NCBI RefSeq assembly: GCF_042685645.1
Contig: NZ_JBHUNX010000001.1
Coordinates: forward strand, 682,001-746,000
Length of the DNA: 64,000 nt
Reading direction: 5' to 3'
Origin: Salininema proteolyticum
GTDB lineage: Bacteria > Actinomycetota > Actinomycetes > Mycobacteriales > Micromonosporaceae
The translations under genes and the position numbers were made by a program. The notes below the pieces were generated by a model that was not told the origin of the DNA, searched no databases, and was given only the letters and a program-made list of their open reading frames with translations. Position 1 is the first letter of the stretch; every line of letters starts with the position of its first letter. Shown piece by piece: positions 32,929 to 41,249 of the stretch.

Positions 32929-33444
32929 GTGTCCAAGAAGAAGAACTCCAAAGACAACGGCCTGAAGCACTCCGGCTCCGGCCGCAGCGTCGTCACGACC
33001 AACCGCAAGGCCCGGCACGACTTCGACATCCTGGACACCTACGAGGCCGGCCTCGTGCTCTCCGGGACAGAGGTCAAGGCCCTGCGCCAGGGCCGCGGGA
33101 ACATCACCGACGCCTACGCCGAGATCCACAACGGCGAGGCCCGCGTGCACAACCTGCACATCCCCGAGTACGACTACGGCACGTGGACCAACCACCCGCC
33201 CCGGCGCATCCGCAAGCTCTTGCTCAAGCGCAGCGAGATCGACAAGCTGGAGCCCCGCCTCAACGAGTCGGGACTGACCCTCATCCCGCTGTCGCTGTAC
33301 TTCAGCGAGGGCTGGGCGAAGATGGAGATCGGCCTGGCCCGGGGCCGCAAGACCCACGACAAGCGCCAGGCCATCGCCAAGCGCGAGGCGGACCGGGAGA
33401 TCCAGCGCGCCATCGGACGCGCGAACAAGCGCGGAGGCGCCTGA
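32929..33444 (+). CDS. smpB: SsrA-binding protein SmpB
   Basis: 171 residues. OB-fold with KARHDFDILDTYEAGLVLSGTEVKALRQG, NHPPRRIRKLLL and the basic C-terminal tail (GRKTHDKRQAIAKREADREI) that enters the decoding centre during trans-translation. Slightly extended Lys-rich N-terminus. Order after ftsEX is conserved in actinobacteria. No tmRNA gene was seen next to it. Confidence 0.97.
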   Translation: MSKKKNSKDNGLKHSGSGRSVVTTNRKARHDFDILDTYEAGLVLSGTEVKALRQGRGNITDAYAEIHNGEARVHNLHIPEYDYGTWTNHPPRRIRKLLLKRSEIDKLEPRLNESGLTLIPLSLYFSEGWAKMEIGLARGRKTHDKRQAIAKREADREIQRAIGRANKRGGA

Positions 33445-33516
33445 GCGACCGGGCCGCAGGGCGTCGACCGCGGTATCGCGCCCCGGGCCGACCGGCCCCT
33501 TCCGAAACGACCACGT

Positions 33517-33569
33517 CCTCCCCGGCGACGGCGGCCCAGAGGGCCGCCGTCGCCGGGGAGGATCTTTTT
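33517..33569 (+). terminator. strong intrinsic terminator after smpB
   Basis: A perfect 21-bp GC stem (33517-33537 with 33541-33561) and an AGA loop, followed by ATCTTTTT. Orientation fits smpB. Confidence 0.92.
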
Positions 33570-33576
33570 CGCGTCC

Positions 33577-34542
33577 CTAACCCCGCCCCGGGGCGCCGTC
33601 GCGCCGTTCCAGAACGGACCGGTACCAGTCGACGGTGGCGGAGAGGGCTTCGCGCCACGGAGTCGGAGCGGCCCCGAAGGCCTCTTCGAAGTCGGCGGAG
33701 ACCATGTTCTGCGGAATGCGGTGCTGGTAGAACATCTCGGCGTACTCGGCCATGAGCCGCTCGTCGAACGGGCCGCGCGGCACGGGCTCGGTGAGCGCCT
33801 CGACTTCCAGTCTCCGGCCGGTGATCTCCTCGACGAGGGCGTGGACGGCGGCGGTGGGCAGGGCGGGGTTCGCCGGCAGGTGCCAGACGCGGCCGTCTCC
33901 GGAGGGGTCGGCGCCGAGCGTCGCGAGGCCCCGGGCGACGTCGCCGATGTAGCTGTAGCTGTGGGGCAGCGTGAGATCGCCGAACCCCAGTGCCGGGCCG
34001 CCGGATATCGCGCCGGGGAAGAAGCCCCCTCCGAGGGTGGAGTTGACGACGCCGGGGCCGAAGAAGTCGGCCGCGCGACCGAGCGCCACTCTCGCCGTGC
34101 CGTCGCGGTGGGCCTCCAGGTAGCGTCTGTCGAGGTCGGCTCGCAGCCGGCCCTTGCGGCTGGTGGCCGCCCAGGGCGTCCGTTCGGTGATGGCCTCTCC
34201 GTCGGCCTCGCCGTAGGGGTAGAGGGTGTCGAGGACGATCAGCCGAGCGCCGTTGCGGGAGGCGGCGGTCAGAATCGCCTCGGCGATGCCGGGCAGGACG
34301 GTCGTCTGAAGGTGGTAGGGCACATTGACCGCGTGGTAGACGACGGACGCGCCTTCGGTGGCGGCGACGGCCGCCTCGGGCGTCGACAGGTCGGCCCGGC
34401 GCGTCTCGATGCGTTCGTCGGTCGCGGGGATCTCGCCCCGGGAGACGTGGCGGACCCGGAGGTTCCGGCGCGCCAGTTCGGCGGCCAGTGCAGTGCCGGC
34501 GGGTCCGGCTCCGAGGACGGTGTGGAGCGGGGTTTCGGTCAT
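33577..34542 (-). CDS. NAD(P)-binding extended SDR / epimerase-like protein
   Basis: 321 residues. N-terminal dinucleotide fold (VLGAGPAGTALAAELARR, from residue 9), SVVYHAVNVPYH, a YxxxK-like region around TLYPYGE, and SYIGDVARGLATLG. Substrate unknown; homologs are often annotated NAD-dependent epimerases or flavin reductases. Ribosome site GGAAGGA. Its promoter carries an operator matching that of the neighbouring TetR gene, so it is probably the regulator's target. Confidence 0.8.
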   Translation of the reverse strand: MTETPLHTVLGAGPAGTALAAELARRNLRVRHVSRGEIPATDERIETRRADLSTPEAAVAATEGASVVYHAVNVPYHLQTTVLPGIAEAILTAASRNGARLIVLDTLYPYGEADGEAITERTPWAATSRKGRLRADLDRRYLEAHRDGTARVALGRAADFFGPGVVNSTLGGGFFPGAISGGPALGFGDLTLPHSYSYIGDVARGLATLGADPSGDGRVWHLPANPALPTAAVHALVEEITGRRLEVEALTEPVPRGPFDERLMAEYAEMFYQHRIPQNMVSADFEEAFGAAPTPWREALSATVDWYRSVLERRDGAPGRG

Positions 34543-34559
34543 GGCGGTGTTCCTTCCGT

Positions 34560-34588
34560 AAGAATGAGTGGCTGACCACTCACTACAA
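34560..34588 (-). promoter_or_regulatory. TetR-controlled promoter of the SDR gene
   Basis: Minus strand: -35 TTGTAG (34588-34583), 17-bp spacer, -10 ATTCTT (34565-34560). The spacer is filled by the perfect inverted repeat TGAGTGG-CTGA-CCACTCA (34565-34582), so a bound repressor would block polymerase. Confidence 0.65.
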
Positions 34589-34721
34589 TGGTCAGAAAAT
34601 AGGGGAGCCCGGGGCCGGTCGGAGACTCGGTCCTTCGGCTCCGGCGGCGGTCAGGAGCGCGGCCGGGACTGGGTCCCGGGCCCGCGGCCTGGGCGGTGAC
34701 CGGCGCGTCGGCGCGGGGCCG

Positions 34722-35303
34722 TCAGCTTCGTTCCCCTCCTTCGGGCGGGGAGTGGCGGATCCCCTCGGTCAGCATGGCGGCCCACGGGGCGTCGATCTCG
34801 AACGCGTCGATGGTGGTGAGCAGGTGGCACAACTGGCCGTAGGCCATGAAGCGCTGGACGGCGGCTCCGTCGGCCCTGGACCGCGTGGCGGCGAAGGTCG
34901 CGATCTCCGCGGTGCCCCGGCGTACCGCCTCGGCGATCTCCGGCTCCGCCATCGCCGCCTGTGCCTTCACCTGCAGTGCGAGAAGGTCGCGGTCGGCGAT
35001 CAGGGCGGCGTAGGCGTCGCCCATGGCGTGGAGCACCGCCTCCGGAGAGGTGTCCTCTGCCGCTTCCGCCCCGCGTTCCATGGTGTCGACGATGCGCCGG
35101 TGGCACTCGTCGAGCGCGGCGGTGAAGAGGCGGGTCTTCGAGGAGAAGAGCTTGGAGACGTAGGCCGGCGAGATGCCGGCGCGCTCGGCCACGGCCGCGA
35201 TGGTGACGCCGTGGAAGCCGCCGCGCGCGAAGGTCTCGATCGCGCTGGAGACGACCGTCGCGCGACGGTCCCGAGCCGTGGAGAGTGTCCGTTCCGCTGC
35301 CAT
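34722..35303 (-). CDS. TetR-family repressor
   Basis: 193 residues. HTH at about 10-55 (VSSAIETFARGGFHGVTIAAVAERAGISPAYVSKLFSSK split over it) and a C-terminal ligand-binding helical domain. ATG 35303 is 7 nt after TACAGT, a leaderless start embedded in its own operator. The two matching 18-bp operators indicate autorepression and control of the adjacent SDR gene. Ligand unknown. Confidence 0.88.
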   Translation of the reverse strand: MAAERTLSTARDRRATVVSSAIETFARGGFHGVTIAAVAERAGISPAYVSKLFSSKTRLFTAALDECHRRIVDTMERGAEAAEDTSPEAVLHAMGDAYAALIADRDLLALQVKAQAAMAEPEIAEAVRRGTAEIATFAATRSRADGAAVQRFMAYGQLCHLLTTIDAFEIDAPWAAMLTEGIRHSPPEGGERS

Positions 35304-35304
35304 G

Positions 35305-35322
35305 TGAATGACTGTACACTCA
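35305..35322 (-). promoter_or_regulatory. operator overlapping the tetR -10 box
   Basis: TGAATGACTGTACACTCA matches 14 of 18 positions of the operator at 34565-34582, with TGARTG / CACTCA half-sites. On the minus strand it contains the -10 TACAGT, 7 nt from the tetR ATG. Confidence 0.65.
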
Positions 35323-35449
35323 CTCTTTTGGGCCCGCAACCCGGATCGCTGCGATCAGGCGGGGCGAAGGACCGAAACGGACCGAGGGCGCGTGAGCCGA
35401 CCCCGCGCGCTGTCGCTCCGTCCGAAACCGGCGGCCCGGCTCGGAGGGC

Positions 35450-36145
35450 TTACTTCTTGGTGAAGAGCAGGTCGTAGATGTCGCGGCCGGCCTTCCTGCC
35501 GCGCCGCTCGAACTTGGTGACCGGCCGGTGGTCGGGCCGGGGAGCGAAACCGTCGAACCGGTTCTCCAGGACCTCCACGCCGTCGAGGACCTCCAGCATC
35601 TGCTCGGCGTAGTCGGCGATGTCGGTGGCGGTGTGCAGCGTGCCGCCCGGCCGCAGCAGCCCGCACATCGTCCTCACGTGCTCGTCCTGGATGATGCGGC
35701 GCTTGTGGTGGCGCTTCTTGGTCCACGGGTCGGGGAAGTAGACGCGGAACTCGTCGACCGAGTCCGCGGCCAGGCCCTCCCACAGCAGCGGCAGGGCGTC
35801 GCCGTTGTAGACGCGCACGTTCTCCAGCCCGCGCCTCTCCAGGCCCAGCATCAGGTCGGCCACGCCCTGCGGGAAGACCTCCACCGCGAGGACGTCGCGG
35901 TCCGGGTCGGCCTCGGCCATCGCCAGGGTCGCCTCGCCGTTGCCCGAGCCGATCTCCACCACCAGGGGGGCCTTGCGCCCGAACAGGGCCTCCACGTCGA
36001 CCGCGCCGGAGCCGCGGCTCCAGTCCAGCGCGTAGCGCGGGATCAGGGCGTCGGCCTCGTCGTGGCGGGCCTTCTTGCGCCCCTGGCGGAAGTTGAACGT
36101 CAGGATGTGGCGCCCGGACGGGTCGGCAGTGTGCTGGTCGGTCAC
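35450..36145 (-). CDS. trmB: tRNA (guanine-N7)-methyltransferase
   Basis: 231 residues, SAM-dependent, forms m7G46 in tRNA. Motifs VVEIGSGNGEATLAMA (SAM loop), NGDALPLL, the diagnostic FPDPWTKKRHHKRR and a C-terminal FERRGRKAGRDIYDLLF. GTG at 36145 has GAGAG upstream and starts just before the basic N-terminal segment; a TTG at 36160 is less likely. Confidence 0.95.
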   Translation of the reverse strand: MTDQHTADPSGRHILTFNFRQGRKKARHDEADALIPRYALDWSRGSGAVDVEALFGRKAPLVVEIGSGNGEATLAMAEADPDRDVLAVEVFPQGVADLMLGLERRGLENVRVYNGDALPLLWEGLAADSVDEFRVYFPDPWTKKRHHKRRIIQDEHVRTMCGLLRPGGTLHTATDIADYAEQMLEVLDGVEVLENRFDGFAPRPDHRPVTKFERRGRKAGRDIYDLLFTKK

Positions 36146-36211
36146 AGGAATCTCTCGCAAGGCTCTCGTCGAGTCGATGGGACGCCCGGGCGCGGACGGC
36201 GGCTCGCCGGG

Positions 36212-37090
36212 CTACCTGTCGAGTCTAGCCGGAGCGTCGTAGGACCGGCCACGGATGCCGCCGCCGGAGTCGCGGCGGTCGTCCTCGAGGGGCTCGACGT
36301 CGTCGGACCCGACCTCCTCCTGGAACGCGATCGAGCCGTCGCCGAAGAGATAGGACTCACGCTCCTCGGGGACGTCGCCGGCGGACTCGTCGTCGAAGTC
36401 GGCCTCGTCGGGCTCCTCCACTTCGAAGCGGCTCTGTTCGGGGACGTAGACGCCGTCGCCGCCGTCCTCCTCCTCGAGGAGTTCGTCGACGGGCACCTCC
36501 CGTGCGGCCCTGCGGTCCGCGACACGGCGCTCACGTCCCAGTCGCAGCGCGCGCATGCGCAGGAACCGGAGGTAAGCCACCAGGCAGACCGCCGAGAGCG
36601 CGAGGCCCGACCAGAACCCGGGTCCGAGGAGGACCACCCCGGCCAGTTGCAGGACGGTCAGCCCCAGCAGGATGTAGAGGATGCGGCGGTGCCGGCCCTG
36701 CCACCAGAGGCGGCGGGCGTCGGCGATCTCCCAGTCGGTCATCTCGGAACCCTCGTCGTCAGAGGAACGGAGCTTCTTCAACCGTACCGACTCCGCGGCC
36801 CTGCGTCCCCTCCGGCTCCACAGGCGCGAGCGCGGGGCGACGGGCTCGCCGTCGGAGTCCTCCGCGTCGCCGAGGCCTTGCGGGGGAGCGGTCACGGGAG
36901 CGGAGAGGGGGTGCTCCGGCATGGTCGAGAGACGGGTCTCCAAAGGGGACTCCCGGTCGAGGACGCGCACGGGGTGGTCGAGCCTCTCGCGCAGCAGCCG
37001 CTCTTCCTTGTCGTGGCGGCGGACCAGGGCGGGAGTGAGCGCGACCAGAGCGGTGATGGCCAAGAGGGCCAAGAGAACGGACGCGGGCAC
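36212..37090 (-). CDS. SepX/GlpR-like actinobacterial divisome membrane protein
   Basis: 292 residues. N-terminal TM helix (SVLLALLAITALVALTPALV), the charged RRHDKEERLLRERLDHPVRVL stretch, a cytosolic linker, then a hydrophobic pair (ILYILLGLTVLQLAGVVLLG; ALSAVCLVAYLRFL) and an acidic C-terminal tail of about 90 residues. This layout and the RRHDEER-like motif after TM1 match SepX/GlpR proteins that stabilise the divisome in Streptomyces. GTG start with AAAGGAG. Confidence 0.65.
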   Translation of the reverse strand: MPASVLLALLAITALVALTPALVRRHDKEERLLRERLDHPVRVLDRESPLETRLSTMPEHPLSAPVTAPPQGLGDAEDSDGEPVAPRSRLWSRRGRRAAESVRLKKLRSSDDEGSEMTDWEIADARRLWWQGRHRRILYILLGLTVLQLAGVVLLGPGFWSGLALSAVCLVAYLRFLRMRALRLGRERRVADRRAAREVPVDELLEEEDGGDGVYVPEQSRFEVEEPDEADFDDESAGDVPEERESYLFGDGSIAFQEEVGSDDVEPLEDDRRDSGGGIRGRSYDAPARLDR

Positions 37091-37462
37091 GGCCGACTCC
37101 TTTCCGGTCGCTTGCGGAGGACGTCAGACACTGACCATACTGCATGGTAGAAAGCCGTGCCGCGTTCCGCGATCCCGCTCCGATCCATTCCGGACGCGGG
37201 TCGGGGCACCCGGGCTGAACTGCGGGGATGTCAGCCCCTTGACGAGGAGAAATACAAGTGTAGTATTCCCCTCATCACAACGGGTCGCCGGACCGGCACC
37301 GGAGGGTCCGCGCGGCTCATTTCACTTCCGCAAGGCCGCAACCGGAAAGGGAGGCGATCGTTATACAGACTGGAGTCCGAGCCGCCCCGACTTCTGGACC
37401 GGACCCCACGGCCCGCGAGGCCGCAACCGACCGACCGAGCCGGCCCGCCGGAAAGGAGCCCC
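37091..37462. other. intergenic region with sigma-factor promoter
   Basis: 372 bp between the divergent SepX-like and sigma genes. Apart from the promoter at 37239-37266 no gene or hairpin of note is seen; the implied 5' leader of the sigma gene is about 190 nt. Confidence 0.5.
37239..37266 (+). promoter_or_regulatory. promoter of the membrane-anchored sigma factor gene
   Basis: TTGACG (37239-37244), 16-bp spacer, TAGTAT (37261-37266): a good housekeeping-type promoter. Confidence 0.65.
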
Positions 37463-39883
37463 GTGGACACCTCCTCCTCGACACCGCTCGCGCAGCAGTC
37501 GGACCCCGAGCTCGTCAAGGCCACCCGGACGGGCGACACGGGCGCTTACGCGGTCCTCTACGAACGCCACCTCGGATCCGCCCGGCGCCTCGCGCGCATC
37601 CTCGCCGCCGACGAGGCCACCGCCGACGACCTCGTCAGCGAGAGCTTCGCCAAGATCCTCCAGACCCTCCAGGAGGGCGGAGGACCCGACGTCGCCTTCC
37701 GCCCCTACCTCCTGCGCAGCATGCGCAACACCTTCTATGACCGCGTCCGCCGCGACAAGAAGGTCACCTTCACCGACGACGCCCGCGTCTTCGACGCCGA
37801 CGCCGCGACCGCGGACGACCCCGAGGTCAAGAAGCTCGACAAGCGCTACGCCTCCAACGCCTTCGCCAAACTGCCCGAGCGGTGGCAGATGGTCCTGTGG
37901 CACACCGAGGTCGAAGAGGACAGCCCCGCCGACATCGCGCCCCTCCTGGGCATGACCCCCAACGGCGTCGCCGCGCTCGCCTACCGGGCGCGCGAACGCC
38001 TGCGCCAGCTCTTCCTGCAGGAGCACATCGCCGACTCCGCCGACGAGAACTGCCGCTGGACGGTCGACCGCCTAGGCGCGCACGTGCGCGGGCGCCTGGC
38101 CGCGCGCGACTCCAAAAAGGTCGACGACCACCTCTCCGCGTGCGTGCCCTGCAAGATCCTCGTCATGGAACTGGCCGAGGTCAACTCCGGGATGCGCGGC
38201 GTCCTCGCCCCCATCGTCCTCGGCGTGGCCGCCGGGTCCTACCTCGCCACGAGCACCGGCATCGCCGCCGGCGCCGGTTTCCTGGCCGTCCTCGCCGAGC
38301 CCTTCCTCCAGGCCGCCAACTGGATCCGCCGCTTCTTCCAACAGCTCGGCACCAAGGGGTCCATCGCCACGGGAACCGCGACCGCCACCGTCATCGCCGC
38401 AGTGGCCGTCGCGCTCACCCTCGACGACGACCCCGAGCCGCCCGAATCGGCCGCTCCGCCCGCCGTCAACGAGTCGCCCGCCCCCGAAGAGCCGGCCGAG
38501 GAGCCCTCCGAAGAGGACGAGGCCCCCGACCCTCCCGCGCCCGAACCGGACCCCGAGCCGGAGCCGGAGCCCGAACCCGATCCCGACGACCCCGAACCCG
38601 ACCCGGACGAGCCCGCCGACCCGCCGGAGGAGCCCGACCCGGTCACCGTCCGGCACGGCCTCGGCGACAGAGGACTGTCGGCCGGGGGAGTGAACACCCT
38701 CCCGATCGTCCTGCACGGCGAAGAGTTCGCCGCGAACAGGGAAGAGGCGCGGACGTTCCAGCAGGCGACCCCCGAAGAGGAACCCGGGGAGGAACCCGGC
38801 GGGGAACCGGACGAGGGACCGGACGAAGGTCCGACCACCGTGACCGTCACCGTCCCCGACGGCGTCGGCCTCGCCTCCGAGACGACTCCGGAGGGCTGGT
38901 CCTGCGGGGCCGAGGCCCTTGTCGTCATCTGCAGCGACGCCGAGGCGGACGGGTCCTCCGACCGCGTCTCCATCGACCTGAGCCTGTCTCCCGACCTGTC
39001 CGGGTTCCAGTCCTTCGACGTCGCCGTCGAAGGCCCCGGCGTGTCCGGGAAGGAGACCCTGCGCCTGCCCGTCGCCCCGGCGGGCACCTCCGCGATCTAC
39101 TCCACGACCGCGGCCACCGGCACCGAGGCGGCCGGGAACACGTGGATGAGCTGCCGCCCGGCCAACTGCCGCCACCGGCCCCTCTGGGCCCCCGGCGAGA
39201 ACTGGTGGCTGCACCCCCACCGCGGCAAGGGGGCGCCGCTCGCGCCCGCCGCGGCCGTCTCCGGCGCGACCCTCTCGGTGCCGGAGGGCGCGGAGATCCA
39301 GTGGGCCGGGCTCTCCTGGGGCGGCGTCGACGGGGCGGCCTCCCAGGTCGACCTCTGGACCGATGACGGCTGGACGACCGTCCACCCCGAGAGCACCGCC
39401 GACCGCCAGGCCTTCGCCGAGGTCACCGGCCTCGTCCGCTCGGGCGAGGTCTGGGTCGCCGCCGGGTTCGGGGAGCTGCCGATGGGCCACTGCCACGACT
39501 GCTCCATGCGCTGGGCGGGATGGGGGCTCACCGTCGTCTACGCCATGCCCGGCGCCGACGACGAGGTCGCCGTCTACCAGACCGCCACCGACCGGGACTT
39601 CTCCCTCGCCGTTCCCGCCGGGGAAGGGGACGCGACCTACGTCAACTGGGGCGGGTCGGAGGACCACGCCGACCTCAGCTGGAGCGTGGGCGGCCGCGAC
39701 CTGGCCTCGCCCTCCCGCTCGCGTGCGAGAGGGTCGAACGAGGGACCCGGTTGGTATACTTTCGGGGTCGACGTCGGCCGCGAGGAGTTCTCCCTGGGAG
39801 CTCCGGGCCGACTGTCCTTCGCCCAGGGGTCACCGCCCAACCTCCTCGGAGTCGTCGCGGTGACGGGTCCCGGCCCCGATTAG
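37463..39883 (+). CDS. membrane-anchored ECF sigma factor with zinc finger and large C-terminal beta domain
   Basis: 806 residues in one chain. Sigma2 is about 14-99 (YAVLYERHLGSARRLARIL; SMRNTFYDRVRRDKK), sigma4 about 130-183 (LPERWQMVLWHTEVEEDSPADIA; GMTPNGVAALAYRARERLR). A ZAS-like zinc finger (C197, H223-xxx-C227-xx-C230) follows, then hydrophobic segments (about 246-282 and 302-320), an acidic Pro/Glu/Asp linker (about 321-395) and about 350 residues of beta-rich sequence with Cys pairs C481/C490, C564/C569 and C677/C680 and WAGWGLTVVYAMP, reminiscent of DUF3344/DUF11-type surface domains. It resembles ECF groups with fused anti-sigma-like extensions. Likely an envelope sensor and its sigma factor in one. 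GTG with GAAAGGAG. Confidence 0.88.
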   Translation: MDTSSSTPLAQQSDPELVKATRTGDTGAYAVLYERHLGSARRLARILAADEATADDLVSESFAKILQTLQEGGGPDVAFRPYLLRSMRNTFYDRVRRDKKVTFTDDARVFDADAATADDPEVKKLDKRYASNAFAKLPERWQMVLWHTEVEEDSPADIAPLLGMTPNGVAALAYRARERLRQLFLQEHIADSADENCRWTVDRLGAHVRGRLAARDSKKVDDHLSACVPCKILVMELAEVNSGMRGVLAPIVLGVAAGSYLATSTGIAAGAGFLAVLAEPFLQAANWIRRFFQQLGTKGSIATGTATATVIAAVAVALTLDDDPEPPESAAPPAVNESPAPEEPAEEPSEEDEAPDPPAPEPDPEPEPEPEPDPDDPEPDPDEPADPPEEPDPVTVRHGLGDRGLSAGGVNTLPIVLHGEEFAANREEARTFQQATPEEEPGEEPGGEPDEGPDEGPTTVTVTVPDGVGLASETTPEGWSCGAEALVVICSDAEADGSSDRVSIDLSLSPDLSGFQSFDVAVEGPGVSGKETLRLPVAPAGTSAIYSTTAATGTEAAGNTWMSCRPANCRHRPLWAPGENWWLHPHRGKGAPLAPAAAVSGATLSVPEGAEIQWAGLSWGGVDGAASQVDLWTDDGWTTVHPESTADRQAFAEVTGLVRSGEVWVAAGFGELPMGHCHDCSMRWAGWGLTVVYAMPGADDEVAVYQTATDRDFSLAVPAGEGDATYVNWGGSEDHADLSWSVGGRDLASPSRSRARGSNEGPGWYTFGVDVGREEFSLGAPGRLSFAQGSPPNLLGVVAVTGPGPD

Positions 39884-39890
39884 GAGAACC

Positions 39891-40391
39891 ATGCCGCGCA
39901 GCGCAGTCGAAGAGGCGCCGGCGCCGCCCGACGCCGCACCGCCCGGGCTCGTCCGCCGCCTTTACGACCGTTTCGGCGAACTCGTCCGCTTCCTCTCCGT
40001 CGGAGGGTCGGCCTACGTCATCGACGTAACGCTCTTCAACCTCTTCTTCGTCATGCTCGACTGGAACGCGGGCGCCGCCAAGACCGTCGCGACGGTCATC
40101 GCCACGACCCTCGCCTTCCTCGGCAACCGCTACTGGACCTGGCGCGAGAACCTCGCCGACGGAGCGGGCGGGGCGAAACAGTACTTCCTGTACTTCTTCT
40201 TCAACGGCATCGGACTGCTCATCTCCCTGCTGTGCCTGTGGGCCAACCACGGCTTGGCGCAGGTCTGGCCGGACGTCTTCGACACGGTCCTGGCCGCCAA
40301 CATCGCCGGAAACGTCGTGGGCGTCGCGGTGGCCTCCGGCTTCCGCTTCTACGCCTACCGCACGTGGGTCTTCGCCCCCGCCAAGGCGTGA
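39891..40391 (+). CDS. GtrA-family flippase-like membrane protein
   Basis: 166 residues, four TM helices. The GtrA pattern is clear: ELVRFLSVGGSAYVIDVTLFNLFF, ATTLAFLGNRYWTWRE and the closing GFRFYAYRTWVF. The family translocates or helps deliver lipid-linked sugars. It starts 7 bp after the sigma gene stop (GGAG in the gap), so the two are co-transcribed; a link between the sigma factor's surface signal and glycan export is inference. Confidence 0.9.
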   Translation: MPRSAVEEAPAPPDAAPPGLVRRLYDRFGELVRFLSVGGSAYVIDVTLFNLFFVMLDWNAGAAKTVATVIATTLAFLGNRYWTWRENLADGAGGAKQYFLYFFFNGIGLLISLLCLWANHGLAQVWPDVFDTVLAANIAGNVVGVAVASGFRFYAYRTWVFAPAKA

Positions 40392-40412
40392 GCGCCGTTC
40401 GCGGGCCGGGCC

Positions 40413-40418
40413 TATAAT
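40413..40418 (+). promoter_or_regulatory. consensus -10 box, leaderless lipoprotein gene
   Basis: TATAAT, 6 nt before the ATG at 40425. Confidence 0.65.
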
Positions 40419-40424
40419 GCCGAC

Positions 40425-41123
40425 ATGGCCTCCATTTCGCTCCGCCGCGCACTCCCCGCTCTAGCCGCGTCCGCCGTCCTCGTCCTCTCCGCCTGCGGAG
40501 TGGGCCTCGACTCCGACGAAGACGACGGCCCCACCGGAGAACCCTCCGAAGGTTCGGAAGAGATCACGGAGGCCGAGGTGGACGAGGCCGCCGACCAGGC
40601 GACCATTCCGAAGGACTCGCCCCACCTGGCCGACCAGGAGTTCCTCTTCCACCGCAAACGCGACGACAACAGTTACTCCGCCGGCGGCCGCATCCCCATG
40701 GACGACTGCAACCTCCTCGGCGGATACGGCTCCATCCGCGCCTCCTTCAGCACCCTCGTGCACTTCAGCTTCGACGAGCACCAGCAGATGAGCACGTCCC
40801 TGGTGAACAACGCCTTCGTCACCGACCGCCCGGCCGCGGACGTGTTCCCCGAGATCACCGAGAAGGTCGAGGCCGACTGCGCCGAGTACGAGCGGGACGG
40901 CGAGATGATCTCCGCGGAGACCGAGGTGGACGCGCCGGAAGGCGTCCCCGGCGAGCAGTGGTACGGCCGCTGCTACTCGATGGGGGAGTGCCGCGCCCTC
41001 GTCGTCGCCGGCGACCACTCCATCGCCGAGCTGCGGGTCGGCAGCTCTCCGGGCGACCACGACGCGGCGGCGGAGTACCTCCAGGTCCTCACGCTCGAGC
41101 TGCCGGGACTGTCCGGCGAGTGA
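40425..41123 (+). CDS. predicted lipoprotein (DUF3558-like size)
   Basis: 232 residues. Signal MASISLRRALPALAASAVLV ends in lipobox LSAC (Cys about 24). An acidic linker precedes one globular domain with Cys pairs (DDCNLLGGYG; EADCAEYE; GRCYSMGECRALVV). The pattern of paired cysteines and size resembles DUF3558-type lipoproteins, but I do not assert the family. Its own leaderless promoter separates it from gtrA. Confidence 0.75.
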   Translation: MASISLRRALPALAASAVLVLSACGVGLDSDEDDGPTGEPSEGSEEITEAEVDEAADQATIPKDSPHLADQEFLFHRKRDDNSYSAGGRIPMDDCNLLGGYGSIRASFSTLVHFSFDEHQQMSTSLVNNAFVTDRPAADVFPEITEKVEADCAEYERDGEMISAETEVDAPEGVPGEQWYGRCYSMGECRALVVAGDHSIAELRVGSSPGDHDAAAEYLQVLTLELPGLSGE

Positions 41124-41184
41124 GCCCGGTGGCCCGCAGGGGCTCTCGGCCCTCCGTTCCGGCGGCCACCATGCGGGAACGGGC

Positions 41185-41212
41185 TTGCCGGACGGAGCCC
41201 CGTCAGTAGTCT
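41185..41212 (+). promoter_or_regulatory. promoter of the LysE-family gene
   Basis: TTGCCG (41185-41190), 16 bp, TAGTCT (41207-41212); TSS near 41219. Confidence 0.5.
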
Positions 41213-41249
41213 GGGTTCCGTACGCCCCTACCGGCAAAGGATCCTCACC

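Noticed and set aside
33445..33576. Possible ssrA (tmRNA) gene after smpB
   Set aside because: Only a strong terminator is present; no tRNA-Ala-like ends or tag reading frame.
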